A stretch of DNA of 6,451 nt from Eubacteriales bacterium (lineage in GTDB: Bacteria; Bacillota; Clostridia; Oscillospirales; CAG-272), in NCBI GenBank assembly GCA_028709565.1, contig JAQVWU010000177.1, forward strand, positions 1 through 6,451, read 5' to 3'. The notes beneath the pieces were generated by a model, which ran no database searches, had not been told where the DNA came from, and saw only the letters and a program-made list of their open reading frames with translations. This document shows, piece after piece, positions 1 to 5,302 of the stretch; positions within the stretch are counted from its first letter, which is position 1, and the number at the start of each line of letters is the position of its first letter. Position numbers and translations under genes: made by a program.

Positions 1-571
1 GTGCCAGGACCTTGTCACCCGCCTCAATGCCCAGGTCGCCGGTGATCAGAATACTCTTTCCGCCGAGCAGCATTTTGAGCACCGACGATGCGTTATTTAT
101 TACGTTAACCGTTATCGATGTATCGGCTTCCCAAAAAACCTCCCAGCTGAGGCTGCCGACGCGGTATGTATCGCCCGCGCGCATGATAAACGAGCGCCCG
201 GCAAATGCCGGCAGCAGACGGTTGAACTCTTCAATCGTGTGATAAGATTCCGGTTCATATCGTTTTATATATGACGCGGGCGGGAAATTGTAATATATGT
301 CTGTCCCCTCCAGCGCGCCGGGGTGTTTTACCACCGCTTCCATAAAGGCGTCGATATGATCGGAGTGGGGGTGCGTGAGTATCCACGCGTCGATTGTGCC
401 GCCGATATAGTCCAGCAAATAATCGCAGTCGGCGCGCAATCCGCCGTCAATGACTATTGTTTTACCGTCATCCGTTTCGATAACGTAGGACATCATCTGG
501 GACATCGTCTGTGACGCCAGCTGATACAATATGTTCTTCCCGTTTAATCGATCTTCGTTTGTTTTTCGCAT
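1..571 (-). CDS. MBL-fold metallo-hydrolase, ComEC-like (partial, C-terminus missing)
   Basis: This is the first 190 residues of a metallo-beta-lactamase-fold protein; the frame is open to the left edge, so the C-terminus is not seen. Residues 28-44 form the opening strands and end in IDGG. The metal-binding motif H67-P-H69-S-D71-H72 follows, and a second metal-site Asp lies in ITGD179 near the edge. The stretch NNASSVLKMLLGGKSILITGD (about residues 159-179) resembles the hydrolase domain of ComEC/Rec2, where an NxxS segment precedes the LLTGD strand. The start at 571 is supported by AAAGGG, 6 nt upstream. No signal peptide or membrane segment is visible in this part, so it is probably a cytoplasmic, stand-alone ComEC-like hydrolase and not the DNA-uptake channel. 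The substrate cannot be told; a phosphodiester or nucleotide is a guess. Fold call strong, function unknown. Confidence 0.85.
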   Translation of the reverse strand, partial: MRKTNEDRLNGKNILYQLASQTMSQMMSYVIETDDGKTIVIDGGLRADCDYLLDYIGGTIDAWILTHPHSDHIDAFMEAVVKHPGALEGTDIYYNFPPASYIKRYEPESYHTIEEFNRLLPAFAGRSFIMRAGDTYRVGSLSWEVFWEADTSITVNVINNASSVLKMLLGGKSILITGDLGIEAGDKVLA

Positions 572-619
572 TTCAATCCCTTTCGAAATAAAATAAAATC
601 GTACCGTGAGGACTATCGT
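572..619. promoter_or_regulatory. 48-bp divergent intergenic region with tandem TAAAAT boxes
   Basis: This short A/T-rich gap separates two genes transcribed away from each other. It holds overlapping TAAAAT boxes at 589-594 and 594-599, which could be -10 elements for the rightward lipoprotein gene. The only -35 candidate at 17 bp is a poor TTTCAA (571-576), lying on the hydrolase start codon. The leftward SD (AAAGGG, read from 583 to 578) and the rightward SD (GTGAGGA, 606-612) are also inside the gap. A leftward -10 cannot be picked out with confidence. The assignment is tentative. Confidence 0.35.
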
Positions 620-2146
620 ATGAAATATATGAACAATATAAAACTTATATCGTCGCTGTTGATAATCGCCTTTATCGCTTCCCTGTTTGCCTGCTCCGCG
701 CCTGAAAGCGCAGACGGCGAAACCGACGGAACAACCGTTGCCGATATGCAGGAATCAAAGAGCAATACCGAGTTAATCGCCGATTATCTGTCCTCGCTGC
801 CCGATGAGAATTATGACGGCGCGGAGGTTAATTTTCTTGTCGCTTCGGAAACGCTGTGGGGCCATGAAATGATTGACGCGGAGGAAATCTCGGGAGAACC
901 GATAAACGACGAGATATACGCCCGCAACAGACGCGTTGAGGAGCGTTATTCGGTTGTCTTAAACAGCACACAGGAGCATTTTACATCCATCGCTAATAAA
1001 ATCTCCACCCTCGTTCAGGCTTCCGACGACGCCTTTGACGTGTATCTGCCGCGGCTGAATGCCGGTATCGGCGCGGCCCAGTCAGGCTATCTGCTGGATG
1101 GATCAAAGCTGGAATATATAAATGCCGAAATGCCCTGGTGGGACAGCAACATAATCAAAGACCTGTCCATCGGCGGCAAATACTTCTTCCTTACGGGTGA
1201 TATCCATCTTTACGCCAACGACGCCACGCATATAATATTATTCAATAAAAATAATCTGAACGATTACAATCTCGAGGATGTCTACGGTCTGACCGAGAAC
1301 GGCAGGTGGACCTTCGCTAAAATGGAGGAAATGTCCCGCGCTGTCGTAACCGACATTGACGGCGACGGCAAATATCTGTGGGGCGACCGGTTTGGCATCC
1401 AGTGCGCCAATTACGCCATACCTGCCCTTCTGTCGGCAGCCGATTCGCCCGTATATGTTAAAAAATATGACGATTCGTCAGATTCATCAGATTCAATTGA
1501 AACAATTGAAATTAATATCAATTCGGACCGTTTCAACAAGGTCTATACCTTTATCAACCGTACAATGAATGAAGACAACATAACGCTCAACATGGAGGAT
1601 TCCGCTAAATTCAATATACCGTCCGGCAGCTTTTCCCATGAGTGGATAGAGGCCATGCAGGGCAACCAGTGCCTGTTTATGATCGGTGTGCTGGACTATA
1701 TGGATATGTTTTACGAGGTTGAGAGCGATTTCGGTATAATACCCATACCGAAATACGATGAAAACCAGACTGACTATATCGCCCCCGTCATGGCCGACGC
1801 CATAGCCGTTTGCGTGCCCGTATGTACAAAATCGGCAGACATGGTTTCTCTTGTCCTTGAGGCTATGGCCGCCGAATCGTCCGACTCGCTGAAAAACGCC
1901 TATTACGAAATCACCCTTCAGCGAAAACGCTCGAGAGATACGGAATCGGCGGCGATGCTCGATATTATATTCGCGTCAAGATCATATCCCCTTGACAGGA
2001 TTTATAACTGGGGCGGGCTGTCGGACGACATCATCGCCGCGGTGAAGAAAAACAACAGCGATCTCGGTTCTCTGCTTGCAAAAAAAGAACAAAGGGCATA
2101 CACCGATATCGACAACACACTGGAAAAATACGCGCAGAACGGCTGA
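620..2146 (+). CDS. Extracellular solute-binding lipoprotein (ABC-type, family 1-like)
   Basis: This is a complete 508-residue secreted lipoprotein. Residues 5-24 are a hydrophobic signal segment ending in the lipobox L22-F-A-C25, so the mature protein should be lipid-anchored through Cys25 on the outer face of the membrane. A Ser/Asp/Glu/Thr-rich linker (26-55) leads into a solute-binding fold. The segments INDEIYARNRRVEERY (about 95-110), WTFAKMEEM and the C-terminal RIYNWGG are typical of the large, divergent sugar-binding proteins of Clostridia (ABC importer class). A loop D245-I-D-G-D-G-K-Y-L-W-G-D256 matches the Ca-binding pattern DxDxDG with an acidic twelfth position. A Ser/Asp-rich patch lies near residues 284-292. 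The start at 620 has GTGAGGA 7 nt upstream; a second ATG at 629 would merely shorten the signal peptide. No permease or ATPase is adjacent, so a carbohydrate ligand is inferred from family alone. Confidence 0.85.
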   Translation: MKYMNNIKLISSLLIIAFIASLFACSAPESADGETDGTTVADMQESKSNTELIADYLSSLPDENYDGAEVNFLVASETLWGHEMIDAEEISGEPINDEIYARNRRVEERYSVVLNSTQEHFTSIANKISTLVQASDDAFDVYLPRLNAGIGAAQSGYLLDGSKLEYINAEMPWWDSNIIKDLSIGGKYFFLTGDIHLYANDATHIILFNKNNLNDYNLEDVYGLTENGRWTFAKMEEMSRAVVTDIDGDGKYLWGDRFGIQCANYAIPALLSAADSPVYVKKYDDSSDSSDSIETIEININSDRFNKVYTFINRTMNEDNITLNMEDSAKFNIPSGSFSHEWIEAMQGNQCLFMIGVLDYMDMFYEVESDFGIIPIPKYDENQTDYIAPVMADAIAVCVPVCTKSADMVSLVLEAMAAESSDSLKNAYYEITLQRKRSRDTESAAMLDIIFASRSYPLDRIYNWGGLSDDIIAAVKKNNSDLGSLLAKKEQRAYTDIDNTLEKYAQNG

Positions 2147-2162
2147 GTTTATCTGTCCGCTG

Positions 2163-3515
2163 TCAAATCGAAATCCTGCACGTTATTCTGCCGCCGTCGC
2201 GGGACAGGGGCATGACCGTGCGGATGTCACCCTGTAAATTGCCCTCGCCGGCGACGGCGTATTCGGTAAAATCTTCGGCGTGTCCGAAGGCCGATTTGTC
2301 TTTGTATGACTCGAAGAGCACGCGCGCCGGCTTTCCGGCTTTCACCGTGCTGTCGAGTATCGCCGATTTGATATCCGCCTGAAGGGCGGCAAGCACAGCG
2401 GCGCGTTCGTTTTTGAGCGCTTCGTCTGTTTGGTCAGGCATTTCGGCGGCTTCGGTTCCGGGTCGCCTGGAGTATGTGAATATATGGATATGCAGAAAGC
2501 CCGTACGCTGGGCAAAACGCAGCGTTTCGCTGAAATCCTCCTCCGTTTCACCGGGGAAACCCACAATGATATCGGCGGAAAATTGCATACCGGGTATGAG
2601 CGCCCTGATGTTTTCAAGATTGCGCAGAGCCGTTTCGGCGTTGTATTTCCTGCGCATCGCCCTGAGTATACGGTTGCTGCCGCTCTGGAGCGAAACATGC
2701 AGATGCGGCATAAAGTGTTCCAGCCCCGCGATTCCTTTGGCAAAGGCGGCCGTTAAAAACGCCGGGTCCATGGAACCGAGCCGGATACGTTCGATGCCTT
2801 TGATTTTGTCGACAGCCTCAAGCAGTCCGATCAAACCGGTCGACCCGTATGAATATGCCGACGTTTCGATACCGGTGAGCACAATCTCCCTGCAGCCCGA
2901 CGCGGCAAGCCTTTCGATTTCCCCGGTTATGTCCGACGGCGGCCGGGAACGGACGGGTCCGCGTACCCGGGGGATTATACAATAGGCGCAGCGCGCATTG
3001 CAGCCGTCCTCTATTTTAACATAGGCGCGGACCCGGTCAAATCCGGAAATCGCCATTGAGCGGTCATATTCATTGCCGATGTCAAAGGTCCGGTCAACCG
3101 ATACGACCCCCTGCCGATTCTGTTTTCTCAGCAGGGCAAGTTCCAGGGCTTTATCGGCAGCGGCATGCTTGTCGGCCGAACCGCAGACTATATCCACGCC
3201 CGCTACGGCTGCAATCCGCTCACGGTGCAGCTGGGAGGAGCAGCCGCAGACGGCAACAACCGCGTCTTTGCTGAGGGCGGCGCAGCGCCTTATCAGCTGA
3301 CGGGTTTTGCGTTCGCTCTCGGCGGTAACCGCGCAGCTGTTTATGATATATATATCGCATACCCCGCCGTTTCGGACCGAAACCCCCATGCGCTTCAGCC
3401 GCTCCGCCATCGCGCGGCTTTCATATTGATTTACCTTGCAGCCGAGGGTATACAGCGCGGCTGTAAGTTTGATATTGCATTCGTTGTTATTATTACTGTT
3501 ATTATTGTTATTCAT
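2163..3515 (-). CDS. mtaB: tRNA (N6-threonylcarbamoyladenosine(37)-C2)-methylthiotransferase MtaB
   Basis: This radical-SAM enzyme converts t6A37 of ANN-decoding tRNAs to ms2t6A, stabilising codon-anticodon pairing. The 450-residue protein is a normal family length. The N-terminal methylthiotransferase domain (about 17-115) carries the auxiliary 4Fe-4S cysteines C26 (in TLGCKVNQYES, characteristic of MtaB), C61 (NSCAVT) and C92 (CGCSSQ). The radical-SAM domain (about 160-380) has the C172-x3-C176-x2-C179 motif and GFPGETEEDF (319-328). The C-terminal 65 residues fit a TRAM RNA-binding domain. The TLGCKVNQYES signature and C-terminal TRAM favour MtaB over MiaB and RimO. The protein begins with an unusual Asn run (MNNNNNSNNNNEC). 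ATG 3515 is the only possible start: upstream, no ATG, GTG or TTG occurs before an in-frame TAA, and Met36 lies past C26. No SD precedes it; see the promoter entry. It is convergent with the lipoprotein gene, 16 bp away. Confidence 0.93.
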   Translation of the reverse strand: MNNNNNSNNNNECNIKLTAALYTLGCKVNQYESRAMAERLKRMGVSVRNGGVCDIYIINSCAVTAESERKTRQLIRRCAALSKDAVVAVCGCSSQLHRERIAAVAGVDIVCGSADKHAAADKALELALLRKQNRQGVVSVDRTFDIGNEYDRSMAISGFDRVRAYVKIEDGCNARCAYCIIPRVRGPVRSRPPSDITGEIERLAASGCREIVLTGIETSAYSYGSTGLIGLLEAVDKIKGIERIRLGSMDPAFLTAAFAKGIAGLEHFMPHLHVSLQSGSNRILRAMRRKYNAETALRNLENIRALIPGMQFSADIIVGFPGETEEDFSETLRFAQRTGFLHIHIFTYSRRPGTEAAEMPDQTDEALKNERAAVLAALQADIKSAILDSTVKAGKPARVLFESYKDKSAFGHAEDFTEYAVAGEGNLQGDIRTVMPLSRDGGRITCRISI

Positions 3516-3521
3516 AAAATA

Positions 3522-3550
3522 ATTATAGCAGACACCGGTACATCGGTCAA
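3522..3550 (-). promoter_or_regulatory. mtaB sigma-A promoter, predicted leaderless start
   Basis: Read on the minus strand, TTGACC (3550-3545) is followed after exactly 17 bp by TATAAT (3527-3522). A TG dinucleotide one base before the -10 makes it an extended -10 element. Only six bases (TATTTT) separate the -10 from the mtaB ATG, so the usual start point, about 7 nt past the -10, falls on the A of the ATG. This agrees with the absence of any SD upstream. A second possible -10, TATAAT at 3559-3554 with a weak TTGCGC 17 bp before it, would give a leader of about 30 nt, also without an SD. Confidence 0.8.
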
Positions 3551-3635
3551 CAGATTATATATTAAATTTGCCGTCCGCGCAAAATCGTATATTACGCTGT
3601 TTATTGCAAAATTTACAGGAAATTCATATTTACGC
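3551..3635. other. A/T-rich spacer between back-to-back promoters
   Basis: There is no gene here. The stretch is A/T-rich and lies upstream of both the mtaB and rpsF promoters, where UP elements or an activator could bind. An imperfect inverted repeat pairs TTAAATTTGC (3562-3571) with GCAAAATTTA (3606-3615), one arm carrying an extra A; its distance and low complexity make it weak evidence of an operator. Confidence 0.3.
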
Positions 3636-3664
3636 TTGACATAATTCCGCTTTTATATTATAAT
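3636..3664 (+). promoter_or_regulatory. Consensus sigma-A promoter of the rpsF-ssb-rpsR operon
   Basis: TTGACA (3636-3641), a 17-bp spacer, then TATAAT (3659-3664): both hexamers and the spacing match the sigma-A consensus exactly. The upstream DNA is A/T-rich and could act as an UP element. The start point is predicted near 3671, leaving a leader of about 128 nt before rpsF. Such strength fits a ribosomal-protein operon. A possible second -35 (TTGACT, 3672-3677) has no convincing -10 partner. Confidence 0.9.
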
Positions 3665-3670
3665 TATTTG

Positions 3671-3798
3671 GTTGACTTTTTCAAGCCGACAACACGTATT
3701 TATTAAATTGAGGTATTGCTAACGCAGTATACTCCTTACCGCGGATAAATACAGCAAATGTCCGCGGTCTTCATGACCATAGGGAGGTGTAACAAACA
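3671..3798 (+). promoter_or_regulatory. Structured rpsF leader, candidate S6:S18 autoregulatory element
   Basis: Three pairings can be read in this leader. Hairpin A joins GTATTGC (3713-3719) to GCAGTAT (3724-3730) across a UAAC loop, with two G-U pairs. Hairpin B is a perfect 7-bp stem, CCGCGGA (3739-3745) with TCCGCGG (3761-3767). An outer stem pairs CTCCTTA (3732-3738) with TAGGGAG (3780-3786), with one G-U, thereby covering the rpsF SD and enclosing hairpin B plus a 12-nt bulge (3768-3779). A competing small hairpin, GGTC-TTCAT-GACC (3766-3778), would break the base of hairpin B. Leaders of rpsF operons in several phyla are known to bind the S6:S18 complex for feedback repression. Location and SD masking fit that role, but I could not match this leader to the published consensus. 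Confidence 0.55.
3782..3789 (+). promoter_or_regulatory. rpsF Shine-Dalgarno site (GGGAGGTG), partly inside a predicted stem
   Basis: GGGAGGTG ends 9 nt before the rpsF ATG at 3799, a strong SD at good spacing that fixes this start. Its first half also belongs to the outer leader stem with CTCCTTA (3732-3738), so its access may depend on leader folding. Confidence 0.9.
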
Positions 3799-4428
3799 AT
3801 GGCAAAACAGCATTCATCTTATGAAACCGTCTTTATCTGTGATCTTACTCTCGGAGAAGAGGGTGTTCGGGCGCTGGTTGACAAATTTATCGGCATGATA
3901 AATGAATCGGGCAAACTGACCGGTTTGAACGAATGGGGCAAACGCAGATTCGCGTATCCCATAAACGATTTAAACGAGGGTTATTATGTTCTCGCAACCT
4001 TTGACGCCCCGCAGGATTTCCCCGCCGAACTCAGCCGCGTATATCATATTACCGAAGGGATTATGCGCTCGATGATTATCAAAGCATATCCTACAAAAAC
4101 GGAATCAAAGAGTGAGCTTATGGCAATCCCCGCTCCGGATGAGGTCATTGTCGGTTCCGACGATGAAACGGCAGAGACAAAACCCGCGGTAAAAGCACCG
4201 GCAGCTCCGGCAGAAACTCCCGCAGAGGAAGCTCCGGCAGAAACTCCCGCGGAGGAAGCTCCGGCAGAAACCCCCGCAGAGGCAGCTCCGGCAGAAACCC
4301 CCGCGGAGGAAGCTCCGGCAGAAACCGCCGCAGAGGCTCCGGCAGAAACTCCCGCAGAGAAAGCGGCAGCAGATACGGCAGATCAAACCCCCGAATCGGA
4401 AGCCCCCGACAATACGACAAACGGTTAA
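3799..4428 (+). CDS. rpsF: 30S ribosomal protein S6 with long Ala/Pro/Glu-rich C-terminal extension
   Basis: S6 binds the central domain of 16S rRNA together with S18 on the small-subunit platform. Residues 7-97 are a standard S6 core: YETVFICDLTL at the first strand, GKRRFAYPINDLNEGYYVLATFDA in the middle, and GIMRSMIIKAY at the end. The protein has 209 residues where S6 is usually about 95-100, and the surplus is a low-complexity acidic tail from about residue 100. Within it residues 136-188 are six tandem copies of APAETPAEE or close variants, ending in a Thr/Asp/Glu-rich segment. No known domain is seen in the tail, which is probably disordered and projects from the ribosome surface. It is first in an operon with ssb (21-bp gap) and rpsR. 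The S6 call is certain; the tail's role is unknown. Confidence 0.97.
   Translation: MAKQHSSYETVFICDLTLGEEGVRALVDKFIGMINESGKLTGLNEWGKRRFAYPINDLNEGYYVLATFDAPQDFPAELSRVYHITEGIMRSMIIKAYPTKTESKSELMAIPAPDEVIVGSDDETAETKPAVKAPAAPAETPAEEAPAETPAEEAPAETPAEAAPAETPAEEAPAETAAEAPAETPAEKAAADTADQTPESEAPDNTTNG
4204..4362 (+). repeat. 27-bp in-frame tandem repeat array inside rpsF
   Basis: Six tandem units start with GCTCCGGCAGAAAC and encode APAETPAEE-like nonapeptides: 4204-4230, 4231-4257, 4258-4284, 4285-4311, 4312-4335 (24 bp, one codon short) and 4336-4362. Units 1-2 use ACT for Thr and units 3-4 use ACC, while the seventh codon alternates GCA, GCG, GCA, GCG. Units 1-2 and 3-4 therefore look like a duplicated 54-bp pair. 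All length changes are multiples of three, so the frame is kept. Confidence 0.95.
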
Positions 4429-4449
4429 AAAACAGGAAGGAGTATTGAT

Positions 4450-4917
4450 ATGGCAAGCTTAAATAAAGTAGTATTAATCGGCAATTTGACAGCGGATCCG
4501 GAATTAAAGCAAACCCCAAACGGCATTTCGGTATGTAATTTCAGTATAGGTGTTACCCGCCGTTATAAAAACGCGGAGGGCAGATACGACAGCGATTTCT
4601 TTAATATCGTCACCTGGCGGTCAACGGCTGAATTTGTTTCTAAATACTTCAGAAAAGGCAAGTCTATATGCATAGTCGGTTCCCTTCAACAGCGTACCTG
4701 GGTTGATCAGCAACAGCAAAAACGCTATGTAGTAGAGGTTGTAGCCGACGAAGTCTCCTTTGTCGATAAAATGGACAGCGGCCAGTCCTACGGCGGACAA
4801 GCCGCGGAACCTACCCGTGATACTGCCGACACTTACAACCCGCCCTCCTATTCCTCAACAGGCGGACAAGCCGATACCTTTGAGGATTTAACGGGCGACG
4901 ACGACCTGCCGTTTTAA
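4450..4917 (+). CDS. ssb: Single-stranded DNA-binding protein SSB
   Basis: SSB coats single-stranded DNA during replication, repair and recombination and recruits partner enzymes through its C-terminal tip. The 155-residue protein has the bacterial length and layout. Residues 1-108 form the OB fold, starting LNKVVLIGNLTADPELKQTPNG, with FFNIVTWR (W56) and RTW84 at the expected aromatic DNA-stacking positions. A Gln/Gly/Ser/Thr-rich flexible linker follows (about 110-146), and the acidic tip DDDLPF is intact, so partner recruitment should be preserved. The ATG at 4450 is preceded by AGGAAGGAG ending 7 nt upstream. Its place between rpsF and rpsR is the common order in Bacillota and many other bacteria, and it should share the promoter at 3636. 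Confidence 0.97.
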   Translation: MASLNKVVLIGNLTADPELKQTPNGISVCNFSIGVTRRYKNAEGRYDSDFFNIVTWRSTAEFVSKYFRKGKSICIVGSLQQRTWVDQQQQKRYVVEVVADEVSFVDKMDSGQSYGGQAAEPTRDTADTYNPPSYSSTGGQADTFEDLTGDDDLPF

Positions 4918-4970
4918 TCAACCGATAACACGTACCGATTCGATACGGCAATTGATTTCTATTTAAACAT

Positions 4971-4975
4971 GGAGG
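4971..4975 (+). promoter_or_regulatory. rpsR Shine-Dalgarno site that decides the start
   Basis: GGAGG lies 8 nt before ATG 4984. Its first G is also the last base of the upstream in-frame ATG (4969-4971), which shows that the longer 91-residue reading is an artefact. Confidence 0.88.
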
Positions 4976-4983
4976 TTCATAAG

Positions 4984-5244
4984 ATGGACAATGAGAGAGG
5001 TTCTCAGCAGAGAAACTACCGTCAGGGAATGAACCGCAGACGCAGAAAGGTTTGCGCATTCTGTACGGATAAGGTCGAACATATCGACTATAAAGATATG
5101 ATGCGTCTGCGCAAATGCATCAGCGAACGCGCCAAGATCCTGCCAAGAAGGATTACCGGCACATGCGCCAAGCATCAGCGCCAGCTTACCACGGCAGTCA
5201 AGAGAGCCCGTCTGGTAGCCCTCTTACCGTATGTAAGCGATTAA
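4984..5244 (+). CDS. rpsR: 30S ribosomal protein S18, zinc-binding (C+) type
   Basis: S18 binds 16S rRNA as a heterodimer with S6. The 86-residue protein has a basic Arg-rich N-terminus (residues 10-22) and the family core HIDYKDMMRLRKC, SERAKILPRRITGT and VALLPYVSD. C24-x2-C27 and C61-x2-H64 match the zinc-ligand pattern of C+ S18 proteins; an additional C45 is present. I place the start at 4984, not at the in-frame ATG 4969, because the latter overlaps GGAGG (4971-4975), which sits 8 nt before 4984 and is its SD, while 4969 has no SD of its own. It is the last gene of the operon, followed by a terminator; rplI, often next in other Bacillota, is absent here. The 66-bp gap after ssb holds no convincing promoter. 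Confidence 0.96.
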   Translation: MDNERGSQQRNYRQGMNRRRRKVCAFCTDKVEHIDYKDMMRLRKCISERAKILPRRITGTCAKHQRQLTTAVKRARLVALLPYVSD

Positions 5245-5256
5245 TATTTGCAATTT

Positions 5257-5288
5257 AAAAACCGCGGTTAAAAATTCCCGCGGTTTTT
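5257..5288. terminator. Bidirectional rho-independent terminator
   Basis: A perfect 11-bp stem pairs AAAAACCGCGG (5257-5267) with CCGCGGTTTTT (5278-5288) around a 10-nt A/T-rich loop. Rightward transcripts end in a run of six T (5284-5289) and then ATTTT; leftward transcripts end in five T followed by AAATTG. It lies between the stop codons of the convergent genes rpsR (5244) and the solute-binding protein gene (5303), so one hairpin should serve both. Confidence 0.92.
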
Positions 5289-5302
5289 TATTTTATAACA
5301 GA

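Noticed and set aside
2147..2162. Terminator between the convergent lipoprotein and mtaB genes
   Set aside because: Only 16 bp lie between the stop codons, and I see no GC stem with a T run there or just inside either gene end.
2342..3644. Several plus-strand and one alternative minus-strand open frame over mtaB
   Set aside because: MtaB is well supported throughout by family motifs. The other frames have no recognisable motif or SD and are shadows of its base composition.
3739..3770. Leader hairpin CCGCGGA/TCCGCGG as an intrinsic terminator or attenuator
   Set aside because: It is followed by TCTTCATGACC and not by a T run, so termination there is unlikely; translational control is the better reading.
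3758..3898. Possible upstream ORF of 46 codons in the rpsF leader (ATG at 3758, second ATG at 3773)
   Set aside because: Neither ATG has an SD, the first lies next to the hairpin B stem, and the frame overlaps rpsF out of frame with no meaningful peptide.
4204..4362. Repeat array as CRISPR
   Set aside because: Units are contiguous with no spacers, are in frame with S6, and encode a regular peptide.
4105..4519. Antisense open frames across the rpsF tail, reading as Leu/Pro/Arg-rich and Cys/Gly/Arg-rich repeats
   Set aside because: They are reverse-strand readings of the 27-bp repeat array, with no SD and no family signature. One also runs into the ssb start.
4969..4983. Longer S18 reading from ATG 4969
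   Set aside because: The ATG overlaps the GGAGG that serves ATG 4984, and it has no SD of its own.
4918..4983. Separate promoter or operator between ssb and rpsR (ACCGAT repeated, weak CCGAT/ATACGG pairing)
   Set aside because: The pairing is short with a bulge, and no -35/-10 pair is evident. Readthrough from the rpsF promoter is sufficient.
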